DNA from: Bradyrhizobium guangdongense
Lineage (GTDB): Bacteria; Pseudomonadota; Alphaproteobacteria; Rhizobiales; Xanthobacteraceae
Direction: 5' to 3'
Assembly (NCBI RefSeq): GCF_006483445.1
Contig: NZ_PPPT01000050.1
Coordinates: 1 to 46,013 of the forward strand
DNA: 46,013 bases
This document shows, piece by piece, positions 39,671-46,013 of the stretch. The position numbers and the translations under genes are program-made. Position 1 is the first letter of the stretch. The number at the start of each line of letters is the position of its first letter. Under the pieces are notes generated by a model that was not told where the DNA came from, did not search any database, and saw nothing but the letters and a program-made list of their open reading frames with translations.

Positions 39671-40897
39671 ATGAAGAAGACTCATGCGTGGCGCTATGCT
39701 GCGCTCCTGACCTGTGCCGGCCTTGGCTTTGCCACTTCGGCCTCTGCCCAAGACAAGACCATCAAGATCGGCGTGTTGAACGACATGTCGAGCCTCTATG
39801 CCGACATCGGCGGCCCGAACTCGGTGGCCGCGGTGAAGATGGCGGTGGAAGATTCCGGTATGGCTGCCAAGGGCTGGAAGATCGAGGTCTTGAGCGGCGA
39901 TCACCAGAACAAGCCCGACATCGGCGTCAACATCGCTCGCCAATGGATCGATTCCGACAAGGTCGATGCCATCGCGGACACGCCGAGCTCCGGCGTCGCG
40001 CTCGCGGTGAGCAACCTCGTCAAGGAAAAGAACTCGGTGCTGCTCAATTCGGGCGCGGCCACCGCCGACCTCACCGGCAAGGCCTGCACGCCCAACACGG
40101 TGTCCTTTACCTATGACACCTACATGCTCGCCAACGGCACCGGCAAGGCGCTGACCAAAGCCGGCGGCGACAGCTGGTTCTTCCTGACCGCCGACTACGC
40201 CTTCGGCCATGCGCTGGAGCGCGACACCTCCTCCGTCGTCACCGCGACGGGCGGCAAGGTGCTCGGTGGCGTGAAGCATCCGCTCAACACGGCGGACTTC
40301 TCCTCGTTCCTGCTGCAGGCGCAATCGTCGAAGGCCAAGATCATCGGCCTCGCCAACGCCGGCGGCGACACCACCAACGCGATCAAGCAGGCCGCCGAGT
40401 TCGGCATCGTTGCCGGCGGTCAGAAGCTCGCAGCGCTCCTGCTCTTCATCAACGACGTGCACTCGCTCGGGCTGAAGACCGCGCAGGGCCTGACCTTCAC
40501 CGAGTCCTTCTACTGGGATCTCAACGACGGAACCCGCGAATGGTCGAAGCGCTTCCAGAAGATCTCGCCGAAGGGCGCGATGCCCTCGATGACGGTTGCG
40601 GGACTCTATGCGGAGATCCTGCATTACCTGAAGGCGATGGATGCGCTCGGCAGCAACCCGCATGACGGCGCAAAGGTCGTTGCCAAGATGAAGGAGCTGC
40701 CGACCGACGACCCGCTGTTCGGCAAGGGTCCGCTGCGCGCCGACGGCCGCCGCCTGATCCCGGCCTATCTGTTCGAAGTGAAGAAGCCGGAAGAGTCGAA
40801 GGGCCCGTGGGACTACTACAAGCTGGTCGCCACCATCGCTCCGGAAGATGCCGCCAAGCCGCTCGAAGCCAGCGACTGTCCGCTGGTGAAGAAGTAA
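39671..40897 (+). CDS. Branched-chain amino acid-type ABC transporter substrate-binding protein
   Basis: A 408-residue periplasmic binding protein of the LivK type. The signal peptide ends at SASA-QDKT. The mature protein opens KIGVLNDMSSLYADIGGPN, and contains the family's DHQNKPDIG and SGVALAVSN motifs early in the first lobe. Bradyrhizobium genomes carry many such orphan binding proteins; no permease or ATPase genes are near, so it must share components with another operon. TTGGAGGAAACAC gives a strong ribosome-binding site. The 228-nt gap upstream contains two TTAACC boxes 7 nt apart (about 39523-39541) of unknown meaning. Repeat C copies follow the stop within 7 nt. Confidence 0.93.
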   Translation: MKKTHAWRYAALLTCAGLGFATSASAQDKTIKIGVLNDMSSLYADIGGPNSVAAVKMAVEDSGMAAKGWKIEVLSGDHQNKPDIGVNIARQWIDSDKVDAIADTPSSGVALAVSNLVKEKNSVLLNSGAATADLTGKACTPNTVSFTYDTYMLANGTGKALTKAGGDSWFFLTADYAFGHALERDTSSVVTATGGKVLGGVKHPLNTADFSSFLLQAQSSKAKIIGLANAGGDTTNAIKQAAEFGIVAGGQKLAALLLFINDVHSLGLKTAQGLTFTESFYWDLNDGTREWSKRFQKISPKGAMPSMTVAGLYAEILHYLKAMDALGSNPHDGAKVVAKMKELPTDDPLFGKGPLRADGRRLIPAYLFEVKKPEESKGPWDYYKLVATIAPEDAAKPLEASDCPLVKK

Positions 40898-40903
40898 GAA
40901 GTT

Positions 40904-41034
40904 GTAGGGTGGGTTAGCCGCGCGGCTGCGCGAAAGCGCAGTCCGCGAGGCGTAACCCACCTCTTTTCTTTCCGCGTCGGTAGAAGTGGTGGGTTACACC
41001 CCGCGAATTGCGCTTCGCGCAATCGCAACCCTAC
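40904..41034. repeat. Palindromic repeat C, copy 2
   Basis: Bounded by GTAGGGTGGGTTAGCCGCG and AACCCTAC, with GGCGTAACCCACC and GGTGGGTTACACC inner arms. It is nearly identical in its first 90 bases to copy 4. Confidence 0.8.
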
Positions 41035-41057
41035 GAGCTGAAAAGATTCACAGCCTC

Positions 41058-41195
41058 GTAGGGTGGGCAAAGCTTCCGGCATCGCTCGAAGAGCGAGACG
41101 GAAGCGTGCCCACCGCGTCTGCTGCGGTCTTGGCGAGATGGTGGGCACGCCGCGCCTTCGCTCTGCGAGCTGCGGCTCCGCTTTGCCCACCCTAC
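41058..41195. repeat. Palindromic repeat C, copy 3
   Basis: Bounded by GTAGGGTGGGCAAAGC and GCTTTGCCCACCCTAC, with inner GTGCCCACC and GGTGGGCAC arms. It is the GGGCA variant, as in copy 1 at 29038-29126. Confidence 0.8.
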
Positions 41196-41259
41196 GAAAC
41201 TGACTTTGTTGCCGCCAACGTCCGTATCGCAATCGCCACCGCAACCACCATCAGAAATC

Positions 41260-41401
41260 GTAGGGTGGGTTAGCCGCGCGGTTGCGCGAAAGCGCAGTCC
41301 GCGAGGCGTAACCCACCTCTTTTCTTTCCGCGGCGGCGGAAGTGGTGGGTTACGCCCAGCGATTTTGCGCTTCGCGCAATCGCAAGGCTAACCCACCCTA
41401 C
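41260..41401. repeat. Palindromic repeat C, copy 4
   Basis: Bounded by GTAGGGTGGGTTAGCCGCG and GGCTAACCCACCCTAC. It is a near duplicate of copy 2 with few differences. Together copies 2-4 occupy most of the 536-base gap 40898-41433, which contains no gene. Confidence 0.8.
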
Positions 41402-41433
41402 GAGTCCGCCTTCGTGCTCGCCAAAGTCGCCGC

Positions 41434-42813
41434 TCACGACGGCCGTTTGCGCTTGTGCGCGAAGGGATTGGCTTTCTCGCGCAGCGTGATGCGCACCGGC
41501 GTACCCGGCAGCTCAAAGGTCTCGCGCATCGAGTTGGTGAGATAGCGCAAGTACGACTGCGGCACGGCATCGGCGCGCGAGCAGAACAGCACGAAGCTTG
41601 GCGGACGCGCCTTGGTCTGGGTGATGTAGTTCAGCTTCAGCCGGCGACCTGACACGGCGGGCGGCGGGTTGGCCTGGACCGCCTGCTCGAACCAGCGGTT
41701 CAGCGCCGAGGTCGGCACGCGCCTGTTCCAGATCGCGTAAGCGTCCTGGATCGCCGTCATCAGGCGGTCGATGCCCTCGCCCATCAGGCCCGAGACCGCA
41801 ACGATCGGCACGCCCTTCAACTGCGGCAGCCAGTGGTCGGCATCACGCCGCAGATTGGAGATCGCCCCGCCGCCCTTGCTCTCCATCAAATCCCATTTGT
41901 TGACGGCAAGCACGACCGCGCGCCCCTCGCGCTCGATCAGATCGGCGATGCGTAGGTCCTGCTCCTCGAACTTGTTCTGCGTGTCCATCATCAGCACGAC
42001 GACTTCGGCAAAGCGCACCGCGCGAAGCGCGTCCGCCACCGACAGCTTTTCCAGCTTCTCCTCGATGCGCGAGCGGCGGCGCAGGCCGGCGGTGTCGAAC
42101 ACGCGGAATTCGCGGCCCTTCCAATTGATCTCGACCGCGATGGAGTCGCGCGTGGTGCCGGCCTCCGGGCTCGTCAGCAGGCGCTCCTCGCCGAGCAGAT
42201 GATTGATCAGCGTCGACTTGCCGGCATTGGGCCGGCCGACGATCGCGACCCGGATCGGGCGCTTGGCGGCCTCCTCCTCGGTCTGGGGTTCGTCGTCCTC
42301 GACCTCATCGTCCTCGGGCTCCGGCATGATCGCGCGCAGCGCATCGTAGAGCTCGCCCATGCCCTCGCCATGCTCGGCGGAAACCTGGATGGGGTCGCCG
42401 AGACCGAGCGCAAAGGACTCCATCGCGCCGGCGTCGCCATGCTTGCCCTCGCTCTTGTTGGCGACCAGCAGCACCGGCTTGTTGGCGCGGCGGGCGAAGT
42501 CGGCGAAGGCGCGGTCGGTCGGCGTCAGGCCGGCGCGCGCATCGATCACGAAAAACAGCGCATCCGCCTGCGCGATCGCGGTCTCCGTCTGCTCCTGCAT
42601 GCGCGCGGTGAGCGAGCCCTTGGCGCCCTCGTCGAGCCCCGCGGTATCGATGATGGTGAATTCGAGATCGCCGAGCCTCGCCTCACCCTCGCGGCGGTCG
42701 CGGGTGACGCCCGGCAGGTCATCGACGAGCGCGAGCTTCTGCCCCACCAGCCGGTTGAACAGCGTCGATTTTCCGACATTGGGTCGGCCGATGATGGCGA
42801 CGGTAAAGGACAT
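41434..42813 (-). CDS. der: Ribosome biogenesis GTPase Der
   Basis: Der (EngA) is an essential double-GTPase of 50S subunit assembly. The 459-residue protein has two G domains. The first P-loop is [14 protein letters not shown] near residues 8-21, the second [14 protein letters not shown] near residues 196-209. A linker strongly rich in Glu and Asp separates them (about residues 168-190), and the KH-like C-terminal domain ends in KRKRPS. The length is normal. It is the last gene of the YfgM-lipoprotein-Der operon. Confidence 0.97.
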   Translation of the reverse strand: MSFTVAIIGRPNVGKSTLFNRLVGQKLALVDDLPGVTRDRREGEARLGDLEFTIIDTAGLDEGAKGSLTARMQEQTETAIAQADALFFVIDARAGLTPTDRAFADFARRANKPVLLVANKSEGKHGDAGAMESFALGLGDPIQVSAEHGEGMGELYDALRAIMPEPEDDEVEDDEPQTEEEAAKRPIRVAIVGRPNAGKSTLINHLLGEERLLTSPEAGTTRDSIAVEINWKGREFRVFDTAGLRRRSRIEEKLEKLSVADALRAVRFAEVVVLMMDTQNKFEEQDLRIADLIEREGRAVVLAVNKWDLMESKGGGAISNLRRDADHWLPQLKGVPIVAVSGLMGEGIDRLMTAIQDAYAIWNRRVPTSALNRWFEQAVQANPPPAVSGRRLKLNYITQTKARPPSFVLFCSRADAVPQSYLRYLTNSMRETFELPGTPVRITLREKANPFAHKRKRPS

Positions 42814-42863
42814 CAGTCATTCGTGCGCCGCGGGGGCCGCGCCTGTCAATGCAATGAAAAATA

Positions 42864-43403
42864 TCAGCGCGAGAAGCTGCCGCTCGGCAATGGCGCCGGG
42901 AATGCGCCCTGTTGCTGCGTGGACTGGGTCTGCTGCTGCGGCTGGGGGGCCGGATCGGGCGGCGGCGCCGTGGTGCGCCTGCGGACGATCTTCTGCTTCG
43001 GCGGCGGCGCGGCCGGTGCCGGCGCGGCGTCGGGCTGGACCTCGCCGTCGGCCTCGCCCGGCGGCGGCTCGGCCGGCGCAACCGCGGCGGTCGCCGGCTG
43101 CTTGGACTTCTTGCCCTTGGCCGACTTGGCGTTCGGCGCGGGCGGCGGCGGAACGGCAGCCGCATCCACCGGCGGCGGCTGATCCTGCTGCTGGGCGCCC
43201 TTGTAGAGATCCTTCGGCACGCCCTGCTCCAGGCCTGGCACGCCCTCGGGGAAGACCGGCTTGCGGTCACCCGGCAGCTTCTTCTTGGTGTCGAGGAAGT
43301 CCATGAGATCGCTGGGATCGAACCCGCCGCTGGAGCAGCCGCCCAGCACGCCCGAGAAGGCGACCAGGACAGCGGCTGCGATCAAACGTGACGTGCGGCG
43401 CAT
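42864..43403 (-). CDS. Small proline/alanine-rich lipoprotein in the bamB position
   Basis: A 179-residue predicted lipoprotein. The signal ends in a lipobox (AFSGVLGGC-SS, Cys near residue 22). The first 60 mature residues look structured (FDPSDLMDFLDTKKKLPG, PVFPEGVPGLEQGVPKDLY); the rest is Pro/Ala/Gln-rich with KKSKQPA and PPPKQKIVRRR patches. ATG 43403 starts the signal; the frame is open upstream but overlaps the previous gene's end without protein-like content. In many proteobacteria the gene between yfgM and der is bamB, an eight-bladed propeller of the outer-membrane assembly machine; no propeller is present here. A function is not known. Confidence 0.75.
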   Translation of the reverse strand: MRRTSRLIAAAVLVAFSGVLGGCSSGGFDPSDLMDFLDTKKKLPGDRKPVFPEGVPGLEQGVPKDLYKGAQQQDQPPPVDAAAVPPPPAPNAKSAKGKKSKQPATAAVAPAEPPPGEADGEVQPDAAPAPAAPPPKQKIVRRRTTAPPPDPAPQPQQQTQSTQQQGAFPAPLPSGSFSR

Positions 43404-43429
43404 CTCGTGTCTCGTCCAGCTCTCTCGGC

Positions 43430-44083
43430 TCAGCTCTTGGCAACCGCAGGCAGCAAGGCCTGCAGCGCCTCGGCGCGCGTGCGCATGCTCGGCGGCGTCT
43501 CGCCGTCCTCGGCGATGGCATCCAGCCATTTGCGGGCCGCGGTCATGTCGCCGTTGCGCCAGGCCGACAGGGCCAGCAATTCACGCGCGGTGTGACGGAA
43601 GGTCGAGCCCGAGGCGGTCGACGGCTCCAGCCGCTGCTGGATGTCGGCGTAGCCTGCCGTATCGAGCAGCAGCCCGGCGGCGCGGATCCTGGCCAGTGCC
43701 TGCTGCTCGCTGCCGGCGCTGCGGTCGGCGGCGATGTCGTCATACAGCTTGGCTGCGGCCTTGGGATCGCGCGCAAAAAGCTCCGCAGCCGCCCGCAGGC
43801 GCGCCAGCGTGCGATAGCCCGACGGCGCCTTGGCGGCGAGCGCGGTGAAGGCGGCCTCGGCCTCGGCGTGCTTGCCCTGGTCGGAGAGCTCGACGGCCTT
43901 CTCGAAGGCGGCACCGGCCTCGGCGGCCTTCTGGGCCTCCAGATACTGGTAGCCCCGCCAGCCGCCGACGCCGGCGACGATCAGCACCATCAGGGCGATG
44001 AAGTAGATCGAATACTTGTCCCACAGCTTCTTGAGCTGTTCGCGACGTACTTCCTCGTCGACTTCGTCAAATAATTCAGACAC
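43430..44083 (-). CDS. YfgM-like tetratricopeptide-repeat membrane protein
   Basis: A 217-residue protein with a cytoplasmic amphipathic start (FDEVDEEVRREQLKKLWDKY), one transmembrane helix (IYFIALMVLIVAGVGGW, about residues 26-42) and a periplasmic helical domain of TPR-like repeats rich in Ala. The layout matches YfgM/RcsF-independent chaperone partners of the Sec translocon in E. coli; the role in this organism is by homology. It heads the operon with the lipoprotein and der, with a promoter candidate 75-105 nt upstream. Confidence 0.85.
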   Translation of the reverse strand: MSELFDEVDEEVRREQLKKLWDKYSIYFIALMVLIVAGVGGWRGYQYLEAQKAAEAGAAFEKAVELSDQGKHAEAEAAFTALAAKAPSGYRTLARLRAAAELFARDPKAAAKLYDDIAADRSAGSEQQALARIRAAGLLLDTAGYADIQQRLEPSTASGSTFRHTARELLALSAWRNGDMTAARKWLDAIAEDGETPPSMRTRAEALQALLPAVAKS

Positions 44084-44158
44084 TTAAGCTAATCCCATCC
44101 CCGGTCGGGCGTGCGCGCTGGAATCTCGCGACAGAAAACCCGTCCCCGCGTGGCGGCG

Positions 44159-44187
44159 GCGATACCCTAACCATATGGCGGTGGCAA
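44159..44187 (-). promoter_or_regulatory. Candidate promoter of the yfgM-lipoprotein-der operon
   Basis: On the minus strand TTGCCA (44187-44182) and TATCGC (44164-44159) are 17 nt apart, about 75 nt before the yfgM-like start. A second, overlapping pair (TTGCCT and TAGGGT, also 17 nt apart) lies 5 nt upstream. The remainder of the gap 44084-44259 shows nothing else. Confidence 0.35.
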
Positions 44188-44259
44188 GGCAAAGCGAGGC
44201 CAATCAAGGCGTTAACCCTGCCGTTGCGGCCCTATCCCGCCCGGAGTTCCACCTGCTTC

Positions 44260-45852
44260 TCAGGCGCCAAGCAGCTCCCGCAATTGCCGCTTCAGCACCT
44301 TGCCGTTGGCATTGCGGGGGAGCGGCTCGGCCGTCAGCAGCATGGTCTCCGGCACCTTGTAGTCGGACAGCCGCTCGGCGCACCAGGCGCGCAGCGCCTC
44401 GACCGCAACCTGCTCGCGCGTCACCACGACCGCGTGCACACGCTCACCCAGCACCGGGCAGGGTTTTGCGACGATCGCGCTCTCGACGACGGCGGGATGG
44501 CCGGCCAGCACGGACTCGACCTCGGCGGAATAGATCTTCAGGCCACCGCGGTTGATCATGTCCTTCTGACGGTCGAACACGCGGACGAAATTGTCGGCAT
44601 CGACCGAGCCGAGATCGCCGGAGTGCCAGAAGCCGGCGGTGAAACTCTCGGCGGTCGCCTTCGGATTGTTCCAGTAGCCCTTGATGACGGAGGCGCTCTG
44701 GATCCAGAGCTCGCCGATCTCGCCGCTCGGCAACTCGCGACCATCGGCATCGACGGCGACGATGCGCGCGCCCGGACAGGGCAACCCGACACTGTCGATG
44801 TGGGCTGCGGTCAACTCGCCCGGCATGATCGTTGACGGCGACGTGGTCTCGGTCGCGCCATAGCAATTTGCGAGTTTCAGGCCCGGGATTTTTGCATCGA
44901 GTTTTTCGATGGTCGCGATCGGCATCGGCGCGCCGCCAAAACCGCCGATGCGCCAGCTCGAGAGGTCAAAACTGTCGAAATCGGGCTGCAGCAGGCAGAG
45001 ATTATACATCGCCGGCACCATCACGGTGTAAGTGACGCGCTCGCGCGCGGCGAGCCTGAGATAGTCGGCCGCCTTGAACTCCGGCATGATGATCAGCGCA
45101 CCGGCGCAGCGGACCATGGTCGTGATATTGGCGACGACGCCGGTGACATGGCCGAGCGGCACCGCCGCGATCGAACGATCGGCCTGCGTCAATTGCAGGC
45201 AGGACACGAACACCATCGAGGAATGGATGATGTTGCAATGGGCCAGCATCGCGCCCTTGGGCTTGCCCGTCGTTCCCGACGTGTAGAGGATCATCGCAGT
45301 ATCCTCTTCGCCCACCTCGACCGGCGTCGGCGCGGGCGCGTTGTCGGCCAGCACGGCGAAGCCCGAGAGCGCCGGATCATCGTCGATGGCAACGCGATGC
45401 GCGAGATCGGGCACGTCGCGTGCGTCGGGTAGGCGCTCGGCGAGCGTAGCCTCGTGGATCAGGATCCTTGCGCCGCAGTCGGTGAGCACATAGGCGATCT
45501 CGGGCTTCTGCTGGCGCGTGCTCAGCAGCACCGTCACGAGCCCTTCATGCGCGGCCGCGAACAGGATCAGCGGGAATTCGACGCGGTTGCCGAGCAGGAT
45601 GGCGACGCGGTCGCCGCGCTTAAGGCCGAGCTTGCGAAAGCCGGCCGCAATCCGCGCCGCCCGCGCCACCGCCTGCCGCCATGTCAGCCGAACGTTGCCC
45701 GCGATCAACGCCTCGCCATCGGGATTGCGCGCGGCGGCCTCTGCGATCATCGCCCAGACGCTTCCCGGCCGCTCGCAAAAGGCCGGCACGACGCGGTCGC
45801 CGAACCGCGTCTCCAACCGCATCGGGGGTATCTGGGGCTGCGACCAGTCCAT
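44260..45852 (-). CDS. AMP-binding acyl-CoA synthetase
   Basis: A 530-residue class I adenylate-forming enzyme that activates a carboxylic acid with ATP and joins it to CoA. Motifs in order: the phosphate loop YTSGTTGKPKG near residue 190, YGATETT near residue 327, the hinge region SGDLGSVD near residue 417 followed by RQKDMINRGGLKIY, and the late catalytic Lys in NANGKVLKRQL. The acid cannot be identified; closest overall resemblance is to medium/long-chain fatty acid or aryl-acid ligases. No pathway partners are adjacent. The 160 bases upstream to the window end hold no gene but presumably include the promoter. Confidence 0.92.
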   Translation of the reverse strand: MDWSQPQIPPMRLETRFGDRVVPAFCERPGSVWAMIAEAAARNPDGEALIAGNVRLTWRQAVARAARIAAGFRKLGLKRGDRVAILLGNRVEFPLILFAAAHEGLVTVLLSTRQQKPEIAYVLTDCGARILIHEATLAERLPDARDVPDLAHRVAIDDDPALSGFAVLADNAPAPTPVEVGEEDTAMILYTSGTTGKPKGAMLAHCNIIHSSMVFVSCLQLTQADRSIAAVPLGHVTGVVANITTMVRCAGALIIMPEFKAADYLRLAARERVTYTVMVPAMYNLCLLQPDFDSFDLSSWRIGGFGGAPMPIATIEKLDAKIPGLKLANCYGATETTSPSTIMPGELTAAHIDSVGLPCPGARIVAVDADGRELPSGEIGELWIQSASVIKGYWNNPKATAESFTAGFWHSGDLGSVDADNFVRVFDRQKDMINRGGLKIYSAEVESVLAGHPAVVESAIVAKPCPVLGERVHAVVVTREQVAVEALRAWCAERLSDYKVPETMLLTAEPLPRNANGKVLKRQLRELLGA

Positions 45853-46013
45853 CGGAATGCTCTCGGTGTTTTTGTTATCGTTGTCCGTGCAAGAAATGGC
45901 CGATTTTTTGCGCCGATCGGACGCAATTCAACCAAAAGCCGTCATGATTTGGAGCTTTTTACGCCTGATGCGGCGGTTCGTCCCACACCTTGCAATGATG
46001 GCAATATACACCT

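Noticed and set aside
40904..41401. CRISPR-like array
   Set aside because: There are only three long, imperfect palindromic units with unequal spacing, and no short identical repeats with unique spacers and no cas genes.

Overview
The window is 46 kb of high-GC alphaproteobacterial chromosome, most likely Bradyrhizobium or a close relative. Three things point there. The backbone gene order pdxA-rsmA / gmk-yicC-mltG-fabF-acpP-fabG-fabD / rpsF-rpsR-rplI-dnaB-alr-radA-cvpA-purF is the usual Rhizobiales layout. Codons strongly favour G or C in third position. Several families of long palindromic intergenic repeats of the kind common in Bradyrhizobium occur between genes. The assignment rests on recognition, not on a database search. 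No tRNA, rRNA, insertion sequence, prophage, CRISPR array or conjugation gene was seen.

Layout. 1-1490: 3' end of pdxA (cut by the window edge, with a 19-bp fold-back at its start) overlapping rsmA. 1500-10385: a lineage-specific block inserted between rsmA and gmk. It holds a zinc alcohol dehydrogenase, a small membrane protein with its HTH regulator, an AT-richer membrane-anchored patatin-like phospholipase, an exported caspase-like protein fused to a DUF4189 domain, and two further envelope proteins. 10318-17106: a minus-strand run of fatty-acid and cell-envelope genes, fabD-fabG-acpP-fabF-mltG-yicC-gmk. 17284-19056: a TetR repressor and fatty-acid desaturase pair with a striking nested palindrome in front. 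19131-21896: the rpsF-rpsR-DUF2232-rplI operon, with a leader hairpin that hides the rpsF ribosome-binding site and a clear terminator at the end. 21879-24142: a TetR/PaaI-thioesterase operon with its own operator, and a haem-binding secreted protein with a low-complexity tail. 24404-28055: two small genes, then dnaB and alr. 28059-31346: xth, a GFA-family protein, a small orphan, a TauE/SafE exporter and a secreted orphan, among repeats. 31359-34597: a periplasmic sugar-binding-like protein overlapping a membrane GGDEF-EAL protein. 34752-38563: radA, cvpA, purF. 38702-40897: an SDR oxidoreductase and an orphan branched-chain-type ABC binding protein. 40904-41401: a cluster of three palindromic repeats. 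41434-44083: der, a small lipoprotein and a YfgM-like protein. 44260-45852: an acyl-CoA synthetase.

Working together. Most of the window is housekeeping: vitamin B6 and ribosome maturation, fatty acid synthesis, peptidoglycan precursor and trimming enzymes, ribosomal proteins, replication, recombination and purine synthesis. Lipid adjustment recurs in the accessory genes (desaturase, thioesterase, acyl-CoA ligase, patatin), and two of these sit next to TetR-type regulators with visible palindromic operators. The parts most worth a second look are the binding-protein/GGDEF-EAL pair, the S6:S18-type leader of rpsF, the nested TetR operator, the patatin-caspase envelope block, and a 39-residue membrane protein upstream of dnaB.
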